A stretch of DNA of 64,000 nucleotides from Varroa destructor (lineage: Eukaryota; Arthropoda; Arachnida; Mesostigmata; Varroidae). The first letter of the stretch is position 1. Each line of letters begins with the position of its first letter. Under the pieces are notes generated by a model, which did no database searches, was not told the DNA's origin, and saw only the letters and a program-made list of their open reading frames with translations. The translations under genes and the position numbers were made by a program. The stretch is taken from NCBI RefSeq assembly GCF_002443255.2, contig NW_019211455.1, forward strand, positions 33,569,778 to 33,633,777, written 5' to 3'. Positions 11,300 to 24,260 of this stretch are shown here, piece after piece.

Positions 11300-12949
11300 C
11301 GTCGAAGCAATAAAGAGTGTCGTGCTTTCTACTAATATAAGACAGTGTGAGAACTAAACTTTCAAATTGGAATGTCTCATAACTTTCAACTACGAAGTCT
11401 CTTTGGATTTTACGAAAGTCGTGTATGAATAAATCTATCTTTATTAATCTTACTGATAAAGAAACAGATTTCGTCGTCATTGGTGTTGAATTGTGAAATA
11501 ATTAACTTGAACACCCACATACGCCAAACATAATTGCGCGAATATATTAATAATAAACGATTCTTTTTAGGGAAACTAATTAGATAAATGCTTAACTAAT
11601 AGTACACGCTTACGATAATTTTAAAGTTGGATCAAACAGTTATACTCATCGCTTCATTTTAATTCCAAAAATGTCAACGGAAAATGATCATGGTGGGTCC
11701 TGACGCAGAAGAAGAAACTGCTTGCAGGATCCGTATTTCAAATAAATATAATCTCAAACCGCTTTACTTAGTAACCCTCAAATATCAACAAAAAAATTTT
11801 GTCAAAATCAACAAAAAAAAATTATGCTACCCTAAACTGTGTTTTAATGGCTGCTTTCAACGTCACTAAGTAACGTAGCGAAATGAGGCTAAAGCAAACG
11901 TTGCATAATTCTGTTTCGCTGGTAACTTGGATGAACATTTTTAAAACTTGAAAAATCGTAGGTTGTCACTTTTTCAGAAATATGGATGGTCTTTACTGAA
12001 CATCATTTGGCAACACGACCGACAACTATGTAGCGCCTAAAAATATTCTTACAAAAAGTGTACGTCCTAGGAAGTTCGTAGCAGTTACGTCGAACCTTTA
12101 GCGAGAAAACAAGCGAGATCAAGCTCTCATAGCGTCCGGATTTCTTCCACTGTTTTCTTTTTCAAGAAACACACTGGTCGCACTGAGCGCGTCGAAAGTA
12201 ATGGCGTCTCGAAGTCGTTAACACAGGCCGAAACGATGACTTAGCGCTTTTTTTCGGATCATCACAGTCCATAATATGGCTTCACCGTCAGAGTTTGACC
12301 ATAATTCATGTAACAAAAAGGTCTGAATCATGCAAATGCTCAAGTAGCGGTGCTGTGTTGATAGCAATATAATTGAGTTACCCGAATATGAGGGCAACCC
12401 TTCTTGTACGATTTTCACAAAAACGTGTAGGTGGACAAACATGTGTGATATGGAATGAGAATTTTATATCAAAAGCAGCAAACGAAGTCATCGCAGACGA
12501 GTACACAAAGAACACATCACACGTAATTGCTAACACAAAGGCAGAGGCGCTGCTACTGGGCGAAACCCATGCGAGCCTATACTAGAGTAGCACTTTCCTG
12601 CGCTACATTAGAAATCATATTTTACGACAGCAAATATTTACTACAGCAATATTGGAATCAAATTATATATATCGACATATGCCGCAAAATTTAAAATGCC
12701 GCCACTATTGCGATCATCATCATCATTATCATCATGATCATCACAACAATAGCTCAAACCAAAACAAACCGAATACCGAACGTGTGCTCGAAAGCGAAAT
12801 GCCAGATCGGACAATGCCGTTATTCATTTCCAATTGAATGTGTCCAATAGCGGTGAAGTTATCCAGTTATACTATCCTTTTCGCGCCAATTGTACTCAAA
12901 TAGCCACCGCAGTGTTTTTTTGCTATTGTGCCAGTGCTATTCGATTATA
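11300..12949. other. Intergenic region, no supported gene
   Basis: Contains AT-rich sequence, a few short open frames on both strands, and a CAT-rich stretch at about 12714-12745 that would read as a histidine run. I found no splice-consistent coding sequence. It includes the promoter of the downstream CD2BP2 gene, without a recognisable core element. Confidence 0.5.
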
Positions 12950-15900
12950 ATGGTACCCCCACCGGAAGAACAGTCGAGTTCTTTGCGAAGGCAAAAAAGT
13001 CGCAGCAACCCAGTTGGCCTGTGTGATGATGATGGCGATGAAGATCAAATTGAGATAAAAAAAGCTAAGATGAATTCCCTAGACAGGTAACCTAATTACC
13101 TGTAGGTATCCAAGTAAATTATAATTTTATAAACTCAACACACGTAAATATATATATATATATATATAGCTTCATGGTTAAAGAGAGGAAATGACGCACT
13201 ACGTGAGAAATCCATGAGAAACTATACATATAACGCGCCGTAGGAAACCTTTTTGATAAATATTTTAAGGATCATAGCGCATGAGTAAATACGTTCACAG
13301 TCATAGTCAATATCTTGTTTATATATACTAATTAAACTAATCCGTCAATTCTTTCGAATGCTTCGGTTCGTGTCTCTCTAGAAATTTCCTAGCAAAAAAA
13401 AAAAAACCGGATCAATGAATTCACCCTCAAGTTATATATCGCAAAGGAAATGGGTCCTATTTGTTTATTCCTATTTAATAGTGTACTCAGCATTTTTTTT
13501 CGGTTTGTATCTACAGTGCGGTAGAAGGATGTGAGTACTTCGTGATTCATTATCGAGCAAGGGCATCGGGAACACCATATTAAAAATATTCGGATTGTTT
13601 GCATCGTCACATTTTCTTACAGTGATGAGGAGGATGAACCTGAAATAGAAAAAGATAAATATAACGTTGCGAACGCTGAAACGGATCGAATGTTTGATGG
13701 ACAGGAAAAAGCCACTATTACGTTCGATGGCGAGACAAAAATTACAGCATTCAATATGGAAGAAGAAATGCAGCAAGGACATTTCGATAAAGAAGGGACG
13801 TTTATTTTCAAAAAAGAAAAGGAAGAAATTAAAGACAGCTGGCTGGATAATATTGACTGGGTAAGCTTACATTGTTTGCATGAATTAGCTAAAAACTTGC
13901 AACACATTTGACTTAACGCAGTGCCAGCTTTTTTTTTTGCTAGAATCTAAAGCATGTTTTGAACACACAAAAGTAGCGATGTGTTTCAGTCTTCCTTCTA
14001 ATACACATTCACGTCCCTAAACATAGAGCATCAAACATCTTTGTCCCACCTTTTTGAGCACAGTTTTAGTAAAGAACTAAGGTTGATCGTTCTGGAGAAA
14101 GCCGACGTTTATTTAATGGTAACCGCTTGTGTTAGGTCGTTCAGTATGAAATTGGAGATAATGAATTCTAACTTCAGCCGTAATCGACGATCAGAAGCCA
14201 TGAAGCTGTAGTAGACAACGCCTGCATTAGACCATCAAATATACACTATGAGCTATTAAGGCCGTACATTCGCGTTAGATTGTAATTGCTCACTTGCGGC
14301 CACCCACTACTGTGAACGTTGTGATAAGTCACAGTCCGACACAAGGTTGGGTCAGTATCGGAACGTTACAACAAATAAGGGCAAACGTCTCTGCTTCTTC
14401 ATTTTTTGATGCTTGCTCAAATCATGCGGCAGTTATTCTGCCTATTTTTTTACATTGTAAATTTCACCGAGCTGAACAAGTATGATGTTTTTACATTCAT
14501 CAAAGCCAAATGCTTACACTCGTAAACTTTGAGATGGGTCGTAAACAACTGTGAACATTTCATTCACTTTCATTGTAGCTTTAGGATAGAACTCATATTC
14601 GTAAGTCACTCAAGTTTTCTGATTTTTCATAGCTCAGTAAAATTCGCCTGTCGAAAACTAGGGTAACTATATATGAGTGAACAGTTTTGTACTCCAAAGC
14701 AAGTACGAGAGCAGCTCTCGGACAAAAAAGTGTCAAAATAGTAAATCAAATAGCATTTTTTGAAGTATATGATAATTGTTGTGTATTCAACGACTTTATT
14801 TATATTATATCTGTATTTTGCTTATTGTAGGTGAAAGTGAAGGAACGCGAAGAAATCGAGGAAAAGGAAAAGGGCCTGGCTGATTCCTCTGATTCCGAAT
14901 CTGACGCCCCACAAACAGTTGACATTAAGGCAACGTATGCCAAAATGCTTGAGGTAATGCGTCCAGGTGAAGATGTGCTCCGATGTATTAAGAGACTGGG
15001 AGGCGGACAGCATGGAAGTAGAAGCAACCGCAAGTAAGTCCATAAATAATTCAACTACTTTAGAATATTTACGTCTATAGTTTCAGGTAATAGACAGTGT
15101 GGAAAGGTTTGGAAATTAAATATTTTTATGGCTGCCTGTGATATAATAACAATGGCGATTGCTAACAATTGGTGAGGTCACAGATACTACATACTCTCTC
15201 TCTTCTCTTTTGGAAATGAATACGTTTATTTTAGAGATAAAAGAAAACTGAATCCGGAACAGCAAGCTGTTCTGGACAAGATTGTAGGGTGTGCTGGTGA
15301 TATTCTCGCAACCGGCGACATGGATATCTACCAGAGGACGTATGAACAACTCAGATTGGCTCTTGCGCCTAAAAAGGTTGGCAATTTCTATCTAAACTTT
15401 CATTATTATTGATTCATATTGTACTCGTACGTATTTGAGCATATACCTACTGAAGCACTTAAAAATCCCATTGGAAAAATAAACAAGTCAACAAAATATT
15501 TTTTTTTTTATAGAAAATTACTCCCGAGTCTTGGAACCGATTTTGATATTGCATTGATACTTGTGTACAACTTTGATGTTTGATCGAATAGAATCTGTGA
15601 TTTTCTACAGGTAGAATACTATGACATATCAGCATGTATGTAAATTGGAGCAGACTTCTGTGTATTTATAGCGAGTGGTTGATATATATATAGACGGAGC
15701 TGCAGAGCTTTATTGCATATTATAGTACTGACGAGCTTTCTTAAATTTCGTATATTTTTTATTATCAATAGATGTTTAAACCTAGCTTGATGTTCACGTA
15801 GATCCTGACGCTAATATCATCATTCTTCATTAATATGATAAACATTTTATTTAGAATACAATAAATCAATAAAATAAAATGCTATAATAGGTCTTTGTTT

Positions 15901-16302
15901 ACCAACAAAGATGGAATAGTGTGTTCCCATTAAAGTAAACTTACATGACCTCAAATCATTCATGTACTATAAAAAAAATCGGTTTAAAAATATTTGTAGG
16001 ATACCTCTGATATGGACATTTTTGCTGACGACGAAACAACAGCTGACATAAAGAAGAATAATGATACGCCATCTACGTCGGAATCATCATCCGCAGATTT
16101 TATGGTGACTGGCGACGAGAAAGTTATGTGGGAGTACAAATGGGATGAAGAAAATGGTTCACAGGTGTACGGACCTTACTCGTCAGAGGATATGCTGGCT
16201 TGGAGCGAACAGGGCTACTTTCGAGATGGCGTATACGTTAGAAAAAAGGACGAAGAAAAATTCTACTCGTCAAAACGAATTGATTTTGATCTATACGTTT
16301 AA
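12950..16302 (+). CDS. CD2BP2: CD2BP2 / U5-52K GYF-domain splicing factor
   Basis: Homologue of the U5 snRNP 52K protein, which binds proline-rich ligands and the U5-15K protein and leaves before tri-snRNP assembly (family knowledge). Five exons: 12950-13086, 13623-13860, 14831-15033, 15235-15376 and 16000-16302, phases 2, 0, 2, 0. This gives 340 aa, essentially the vertebrate length, so the gene looks complete. The N-terminus is acidic and charged. At about residues 85-125 is the most conserved block: ITAFNMEEEMQQGHFDKEG, then DSWLDNIDW. The middle carries a KATYAKMLEVMRPGEDVL helix. The C-terminal GYF domain has VMWEYKWDEENGSQVYGPY, then W-EQGYF-DGVYVRK, and ends FYSSKRIDFDLYV, all diagnostic. 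The donor at 15377 (GTTGGC) is weak apart from GT but keeps the frame. Single-gene transcription unit; no sign of regulation beyond the poly(A) site. Confidence 0.97.
13149..13168. repeat. (TA)n microsatellite in CD2BP2 intron 1
   Basis: Short uninterrupted TA run seen directly, shortly after the first donor site. Confidence 0.85.
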
Positions 16303-16636
16303 GTTTGGATAAATTTTGGTTATAAATTTTTCCACACAGTTGAGCAATTAGCTGTGTCTTAAAGCGTATTACAGCTGCTTACCTTCAGCCGTTGTCAAAA
16401 CAGACAAAAAAAAAAGTGTCAGATATCGACTTTTATATATAGTGGAAATACTTAGTGGAAAGCTCTAAAAGGACAGAATATGTATTTAATCGCAGAATAA
16501 TGTGAATAAGAGCCTTTGTTAGGTATTCATCGATAATCGATGTGAATGGCATATAGACGGCTGTGTTAGAGACCCAAGCAAATGCCAGTTTTATGGCTTC
16601 TCATTGTTTTATATGTATATATTACGTCATAGTTGT

Positions 16637-16642
16637 AATAAA
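16637..16642 (+). promoter_or_regulatory. Candidate poly(A) signal for CD2BP2
   Basis: AATAAA about 335 bases downstream of the CD2BP2 stop at 16302. Confidence 0.45.
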
Positions 16643-18650
16643 TAATTAAAACAATTACGATAAATGACTACGTGCTTTTTAAGCTTATGATAAATAAATT
16701 CGTAATTTTTAGGTGATGAACTGGTCAATTTGTTTTTTGCAACTTTTAAAGTTATTCCCGTTAAGGGGGTTCCGTAAGAATCGGAAACGGTGATAATCGA
16801 AAAAAGCAGGGCCAGGACTATAAGTTGGACAAGACAAAACATCCCGATAACTGTTTGATAATTTTTGGCAAATCACTAAAGATGTGCAAAGCCGGGAATA
16901 GTTATAATGAAGCTTGACTTTTCTTCTACTCGGTCATAATGTACGTAATCGTGATAACAGCTCGGCGGTTTGACAAATGCTTATGGAAGGGCACTCCACT
17001 GCAATCCCGTCAAATAACATTACCTTTGTTAACAATGTGTACTCTCGTCTTATATTTGTTGTGAATCTCATACCAAACACGTAATAGTTTAACAGACTGC
17101 GACTTAATTGAAAGACGACGTATTAGAATACCTAATATTTCTGATATGTGAAATATAAAACCCAATATTCAATTGAAGACGTTAATAAACATATATATAT
17201 ATATATGGGTAAAAAATACTTGTATCTTGATCCTATTTAAATTATTTATATATTCACGTATACCGTTTCGATCCTTCATGATGTATATTATCAGAGTGCT
17301 TTTAGTGTAAAAAATGTAATCATATAGGAGATGTGTCGGGTAATATTTCAGGTGGCGCCTATGTCACGGTTTTCTTTTAAAACAAGATGAGAGTCAAACT
17401 ATTTTATAACGGACACTACCGCACGACAATGCATTCTCAAATTTTAATCTAATATAGAAATGAATAGTTAAAACAGGCGTCGTGGCCAATTTCCTTGCCC
17501 AGAGGTATAACATGGACTCCATGTAAATTTCATGAACAGCTCTGAGAATCATCTACTCCATATAAATATCATAGATATATTCCGCCTAGATTTCATGTCC
17601 AGTTCGCTTGGCAAATAGACTACTAAGAGATGTAGGTATGCCCCGTGATGTGGTATATACTTTTTGATGTGAAAGAATTTATTTACTTCGTCGAATACGT
17701 ATTCTGGGTTGTACTAAAAGATCATGGTCAAGATAAATTTGATGTTTGATCACTTCGTCTCATGTTGAGGTTCATGGATAACTTTTGATGAAGATGTATT
17801 ACCTGATCCTTTTGCAGACCTCCAAGCCGACAGGTGGTTAATAATTTCTCTTTGAAACCTCCATTGCATCATAAAGCAATTGGCGTTATCGTTTGCAACA
17901 TTATATATATATAATCCGAAGCTGTTCGGGAACGATCCACATTATTCGTTTGCCTGTTCGGTGCGTCATCGCGAGAGTGCATTCAAAATAGCAGGGACGC
18001 TATACTATAACGACGTTATTACGGCCATTATTGTACCCTTCGCCCCTGTTGCTGTTGTAGTTTCCTTGCTCGTTGATACGTGCACTCGTATGTTCGTCGT
18101 TAACGGGAGCCGATTCAAGTGTCGCACGTTCGTTAAAAGATGTGCAGACGCGACAAAAACGCAACGGCCAACGATCCATGTGACTGATGCTGTTTTGCCT
18201 TTTCTTACCCTTTCTTTCTACTAACATTGATCGCTCGTGTCAGCGGCGAGCGCTGCTCTGGGAGTAGTGAAGCTATGTGTGTAGTCTATGAAAAACTGTC
18301 TATTTTTGAGTGTTAATACACATTTTTTTACAATCCACTAGTCCTGTCAAAAATTTGCGCGTTTGCCCGAAATGGAGTTAGAAGGTGATGAACTGAGGTT
18401 CCCAATAGCCTAGTCTCTGATATATTAGTCACCACTAATAGTTCTTCTGAGGCAGCGAAAGAGCGGCAAGTTTGCCGAAAGAAGAGTTTTGGAGAACCTA
18501 ATAAATTAGTAGGGTTATTGACACCATCGCAGTCGTTAGTCAGTCTCAGTAATCAACTCAAGAAATCAGCAATAAAAATTATGCCATAAGTTTCAAAACC
18601 ATTTTTGCCGCTGACAGATCCCAGCTAGCCCCACCTTCCGAATACCTACT
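16643..18650. other. Intergenic region, no supported gene
   Basis: AT-rich, with a short (AT)n run near 17191. The open frames at 17880-18224 (plus) and 18000-18227 (minus) overlap each other, have no splice context and resemble no family I know. Nothing else is supported. Confidence 0.5.
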
Positions 18651-18683
18651 GTTTCAGTATGCAAGTGGTTCGGAGTTGAGCCT

Positions 18684-19015
18684 AAAAAAACTCATCCAAT
18701 CCGAATGGAGGACTTGAAACTGTTCTGGATAAGCTTGGTCATAATATTTCTGATGAAGTACATCAAAATAAGCCGATTGTTCTCGAGACAAGGAAGCGTG
18801 TTGTGGACATGGCAAAGAGTCAGCTTATATCAAATACCATCAATACATATGGTTGCTTGGTGCCTGTCACAGAGCGGAGGTAGGAATTCTACGTAGACGA
18901 TGTCTTCAGCCAGTTCATGTTAAAGCGGATTGCTCCGTATCACTTTGCCACCGATGCAAAACTTTTAGTCACTTTGAGGCACCTGTGCCGCCTTGTCTCT
19001 GGAATGTTAAACTAA
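18684..19015 (+). pseudogene. Unidentified decayed coding sequence with in-frame TAG
   Basis: One reading frame stays open for about 110 codons except for a single TAG at 18881-18883. Codon use and residue mix look coding. The first part contains LDKLGHNISDEVHQNKP and INTYGCLVPVTERR; after the TAG comes EFYVDDVFSQFMLKRIAPYH, then LLVTLRHLCRLVSGML. I do not recognise the protein. There is no ATG at a sensible place and no clear splice boundary. It sits next to further broken frames up to 20.3 kb and a Gypsy remnant, so a decayed mobile or integrated element is the likeliest explanation, but that is inference. Confidence 0.45.
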
Positions 19016-19814
19016 TCACCATTGGAAGAAGTATAACATTCGTAGCTATGCATTTGTTGTTAGATCTTTGAATACAACGGCAACGCCGAGCATTCTAGAA
19101 GTTTTAAATACAACGGCTCAAACACAAGGCTCAGCTGGTCAAAGTAATCCCAGGATTCATTGGCCAACGATAGTGCGCAACAGCTGAGGGACGTCAATAA
19201 TGTTAGCGCGCCTAAACACACAACGTTGAGCAAACAGGAGTTGGAACAGCACGACAGGACTGGATGGAAAGAACGCAGACGTATCCGGCAAAGTAAGCGA
19301 TGATGACCAGCAACGGCAAAGAGACCACGACTTAGCATTTAGACCGATAATCTACTCTTTCTGCGAGAACAAAAGCCCAGAAAAGGCAAATGGAGAATAC
19401 TCGGGGTTGCCAACGACGAAAATCATAACCATGTCTGTTGATGCTATTAGCAACACCACGCCCTTCCCTATATGAAATCGCTCTTCACGTGCAACCAAAA
19501 ATCAATGGTGAATCGTCTCCACTACACGCGAGTGCATGTGACATTGGTGTGTGACACAAGTTCATCAGACTTAACAGAAAATCACCAGGCTCCGAAAAGG
19601 TCATCTTTAAATGGTAACAGTGGAACGTGATCCTTGTTTTCGTATTATTAAATTGGCATGTGGTTTGGACAACTGGCCAAATATACTTACAAGTATGATC
19701 GTAGCCAATATCAATATCTGTGACATAGAGCAAACAGCAAATTTAAATTACTGAAGGAGGCACGATTGATGTTGCAATGATGATTACTGTTGGAATTTAC
19801 TTTAACTATCGACA

Positions 19815-20313
19815 GAAGTGTTACACATTGATCAACGTGGTCATTGTTACAATACAAGATCTACCGCACAACTGTCCCTTAATTTACGAATTGCAGAGGG
19901 GAATGCCCTGGATTACATATCGCGTCTTTCCCCTGAACGTTTATCGGCTTTACTAAATGGAATAACGAGACAAACGTCTGAAATATGTACAGATTTCCGT
20001 TTTTCCGCTTGGGGCGCATGTAATTGAGGCCACCTCAAGAACTATCCAATCCCATGCCTACTTGGACCATTATTCCTGCGACTACTAATTTCCTGAAAAA
20101 ACTTCCGAAACCAATCCAAAGAGTCCGAGGACAGTTTTTGGTACGAACAGTTTTAATCGATACTTCGATAAGTCAGTTACCAATATACGAGTTTATAGAT
20201 GCGGATTCCGTAGTCAACATTTTAAATGGTACCATTTATGATGCCGTTTTCACCGTGAAAAATTTTATCGATTGGCTATTCGGGAGCTTCTTGGGCGAAA
20301 TTCTGTCGTTCTA
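19815..20313 (+). pseudogene. Two adjoining unidentified open frames
   Basis: Two frames meet at 20024-20026, offset by one base, as if split by a frameshift. The first (to 20026) contains LDYISRLSPERLSALLNGI. The second (to the TAG at 20311-20313) contains LPIYEFIDADSVVNIL and ends in a hydrophobic stretch around VKNFIDWLFGSFLGEILSF. Joined length would be about 165 residues. I recognise neither half. Lack of intron signals and the neighbouring wreckage favour a decayed mobile or viral-type insertion, without proof. Confidence 0.35.
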
Positions 20314-20329
20314 GGTGTACTTTTGATGT

Positions 20330-21540
20330 TCTAGGAGGAGACGTACCCATGATAAAACTATCCAACAACGTAAAAATACATGTTACAAGGCACTGACAAG
20401 ATACTGATCAGATGTTAGTACAGATTGATTCAGAAGGAATGGCAAAGTTATAAGGTTTTATAGTGAGCATGGGCATATCGCATAACAAGTGCAACGGAGG
20501 GGTGACACGCTACGTTGTACGTGACCTAGATTGGCGGCAGCAAATAAACATTTTTAAGAATTCTCAGTTAATGGAATATTTAAATATGAAATGAGCTAGA
20601 AAAAATTGTTCGTCAAAGTGCTTCGGCGATTAGATTATTGTCCATACTTGTCTAATTTTGCGTCAGGCACTAAACCACGTGTCTCTAAACAGCTTAACCC
20701 ATCCTGCTGTACTTCATTTTCACTCCCAGCCACATTCAAGGGCCAGCGAACTACCGTGTGCTAAACCCACCAGTATTCACTATTAACGAAGATCGTACGT
20801 TAAATTCGGAACAACGTTTGCAACGTAACTGATGCTATCTATGGACATCTATGACATCTATGGGTATTGGACTACTACAAGAAAATACTCATTGTTGTCT
20901 TGTCATAGAGACTACTACTGTATGATCGTTATCTCAGTATTTTTGTAGATATTGAAGTTTATATAGTATATATATAATACTTCTCTCTTTGTTTAGAAGA
21001 GATGTCTTTGTGTAGTTGCCTAGTATTTTTCGGTTTCTTTCACTGTTAGGCTACCGAGCCTTAAAGTAATCCTGGTATGAGGTCTGGTCAAAGAAACCGG
21101 TTGTGGTTTTGACTAAGTATCCTCCAATGTCTGAGGGCCTTGACTCGGCATGATCAGTAATGTTGTGTTCCAGAATCTGTCGAGTCGAAAGTAAAAAAAG
21201 CTTCTTAACTAATTAGCGTGGCATGTTCATTTTTGATTATATATTTAAGCCTTCTACATTACTCTACTAATCCATCGAGAGTGATATTAGGCGCTTACTT
21301 GTTTCTGTTACTCTGGTCTTCTGGTCTCTAATCCATAAAATTATTTTTCTTTAATACGGTGGTGACTATCAAAGTAATTTTTGCTTCGTGACTTTTTGGG
21401 TTCTTTTAGTCACAGCTGCTGTACTAGTATTTCACTTTTTCAGAAAAAAAATCAAAATGTACGCAAATTTTCTTTCCCAAAAACAGTTCTGCAGAAGATT
21501 TTTCAGTTAAGTTACAGGCGGAACTGTAGAATTCTAGAGC
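20330..21540. other. Intergenic region, no supported gene
   Basis: AT-rich sequence without open frames of interest or clear repeats. It might contain the 3' part or LTR of the minus-strand Gypsy remnant next door, but I could not find an LTR pair. Confidence 0.4.
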
Positions 21541-21559
21541 TAGCTACTTAAAAGTCATT

Positions 21560-22330
21560 GGATCATGTGTCCGTCTCAGCTTGCGATAGCTTCGCTTAAA
21601 TACATAAACAAATTGTTCGGCCGAGCCGTTATATTGTAAATGAATTGAAGCTGTACAGATATGTTGTGCTCTAAGTGATTCTATATCTGCGAATTGATGT
21701 TTGTGAATTGAGGGTCATTGTCTAAAACAACGGTAAGTTAGCTAACCGTAGCTAGAAAATATATTCCGTTTTGTGTTTGTCGTGCTTGAAGTAGCTACGG
21801 ATCGCATAGTATATATTTCAAACCATCGGAAATAACTCTACAGTAATTAAATACGTTTAATTAGCTACCGGTATCGCAAAGTTAATATGTATCCACTCAA
21901 ATACCTATGTAGATTTTTAGTTTACCAGATACTGGAATCTCCCTCTTCGTTAGCATCTCTTCTGCAAATTTATTTTGATTCATCGTCTAAGTTTCAGCTA
22001 TGGCTCAGCTAGATCATAAAAGGACAAAACATTTCTTCATTTGTTTTTGAGACATAGCTTTCGATGGAAGTGATAAGCAATGATGGTGCTCAAGATTGGT
22101 ATCTAGACCAGTAGAAAAATCAACATTATCTGATGTCACCATATTTCTTTTCTACCATTACAATTGGGGCAGCATAATCTGACCATGTGACATTAGCTAG
22201 GGTAACGTTAGTAACGTATCAATAAAGTTTTGTCTCCATCCTACCCAAAATATGCTAGAAAACAGTTGTTGCCTTAAAAAGGACCAGGAAAGTATTTAAT
22301 TTAAGAAATAAACGTGGTTAACCTTTATTA
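21560..22330 (-). mobile_element. Internally deleted Ty3/Gypsy pol remnant (minus strand)
   Basis: On minus, at about 22200-22140, reverse transcriptase entry sequence reads NVTWSDYAAPIVMVEKKYGD, matching the Gypsy block V-WSDWAAPIV-V-KK-G--R. It continues frameshifted as STGLDTNLEHHHCLSLP (family STGLN-ALE-HHYPLP). Soon after comes integrase sequence: EWIHINFAIPV (family RIHIDFAGP), an ITVELFPMV segment, and QYNGSAEQFVYVFKRS at about 21650-21600 (family YNG-AERFV-TFKR). Most of RT and all of RNase H are missing between these blocks, so this is a deleted, multiply stopped fossil. No LTRs were identified. Confidence 0.75.
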
Positions 22331-23460
22331 CAGTGGCATAATTCTAAAGGAAATACTGAAAATATTGACGTCATCTGTTCACTTACTCCAAATTTTCGGT
22401 GCTTTCACCAAAGCAGTACCATGTCATCCATAGCATAACAGCTTTTTCGAAATCTTTCTCCGCATAGTTGGAATCCTGCTGTAAAACATTTTTGGTATTT
22501 CAACAGCAGACGACTGGAGGTTAATTCTTGTGTATTTAAATTAATCATGGTGATGTCTTGGCTTAGTTGAATAGTTTTGATAGCTCGATACATCCATGTA
22601 GAATTCATACCACATTGAATGGTCTCAGTTTCAATCCTGTTTTACTGGTCATTTAAAAGTTTATTAGAATCCACTTTTCTTAAGGTATGTGGTTGATTCC
22701 TCGCATGAGATTTTTCATATTAATGATAGGTACGGCTGTGCTTTTTATAGGGGCAAGCTTGCTATTTTTAACTGCTTCCACGTTCATATGTTGACTCACC
22801 TTACTTGTATTGAATCTCGACCTTTTACCAGTGTTACCGTTCTAGGATTCCCTTATCTTTTACATGCTTTTAAGCGTGTTTTAGTTGACCGAACTTCTTA
22901 ATAAAAACATGTTATTTTCTCATCGTATAAGTTATTGTCTTATTTACGTACTCCGAAGTCGTTTGTCTAATATCTTCATATTTTAGTTTCATCTACCCGC
23001 AGATCCAAAGCATTTGTCAGTCATGAAAGGTCAATGACGAGTCATCGTTACAGACGCTTCGAAGTTAGTTTCTATCTTCGACAGGCCAGAGACAGATTCT
23101 AAGCCTAAATTTTTCATGGCAAATTTATCTGCAATGCCTTTTCATGACATTAAAATGCCCCTCTACAAATGCACAAACATTTTGCATAGTCAAATCTTGA
23201 CTGCGTTCATTTGTTATGTATTTTCTGGTACCTAAACCGTTGTGCAATGAAAATGCTGACTATGCAGAGACTTTGGGGACACCCTTCTTGGAGAATGTAG
23301 CTGAAAGTTAACTCACTCCTAAAAATACATATATACACCTTGATTATTATTATAACTATTGTTGGGTTCTGAGAATTATACAGGCCGCAATTTAATAGAT
23401 AATAAGATACTAAAACGTTTGCTCTTCCTTGAAGGATTTTTTTTAACGTTTATAAGCTTC

Positions 23461-23590
23461 GAACTTTACGTTTGGTATTGTCGTTAGGCACGGCTTTAGA
23501 CAGTTGGCCCCCTGCATGGAACGGTAGAAAGAAATTTCTAAATCAAATCACCCACCGCGCCCCGAACCTCTGTAGACAAACGCAATAGCA
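23461..23590 (-). repeat. SINE-like repeat, copy 1
   Basis: Shares an extended, diverged similarity with 24101-24260, in the same orientation and spacing: the ACGT--GGTATTG-CGTTAG core, then GACAG-TGGC, then the ATGGAACG/AAACG region. On minus it contains GGTTCGGGGC at the position of the polymerase III B box seen in copy 2. Consistent with a short, old, tRNA-derived interspersed repeat. Confidence 0.45.
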
Positions 23591-24100
23591 GCATTAGGTT
23601 AATTCATCTTTAATGCTGGTAAAATATTTTCTTCAAGAGTGCGTATATCGTATTTTCGTACCGAATTCAATGTTCTCCATTTTTTTAACTGAGTTATATG
23701 TGATGTTATTCATTGAAGCTTTTAGGACCTCATAGTGAATATACCTGCTAAATGGGGCGAGACATTACGGACGACACTGAACATGCCCAGAGTGCTATAT
23801 CATTAAAATCTGAACTACAAAGCATAGGACGTCTCTTACAAATTTTTGCAATATTCCGTAGCCTTCGCTATATTCTGAACCTTCCCGATGTTGGTAAACA
23901 ATCTTGAGTTCGTTCTTGTTTCATTCTGAATGCTTCATGTGGAATTCATTAATTCTCTGTTATTTATAAAGCTTGTTAAACTCCTAGCTGGTAGGCAGAA
24001 AGATAAGCTATATGGGACTAACTCGTAGCTGTAAAACAGCAAAATTTGTGTAGTTTAGATCAGCCGTGCGTGTAACAGTGTTTGAAGGAGAAATCATCTA

Positions 24101-24260
24101 TGTTTTACGTTACCATTTACGTCCGGTATTGCCGTAAGCATTCCATCAGACAGCTGGCTCTGAGCACGAAACGAAATGTCTATGTCCGGGATTGAACCTA
24201 GACCACAATGTGCCCCTAACATTAGGAGACAAATACGGTACCCAATACGATATCACGGGA
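24101..24260 (-). repeat. SINE-like repeat, copy 2, with tRNA-like B box
   Basis: Minus strand carries GGTTCAATCCCGG at about 24186-24198, an excellent match to the polymerase III B-box consensus GGTTCRANNCC. It is followed by the tail region shared with copy 1. No clear A box or cloverleaf is visible, so it is not a working tRNA gene. A tRNA-derived SINE is the best explanation. Confidence 0.5.

Noticed and set aside
12710..12745. His-rich stretch (CAT repeats) that might be a metal-binding peptide
   Set aside because: Short trinucleotide low complexity without gene context.
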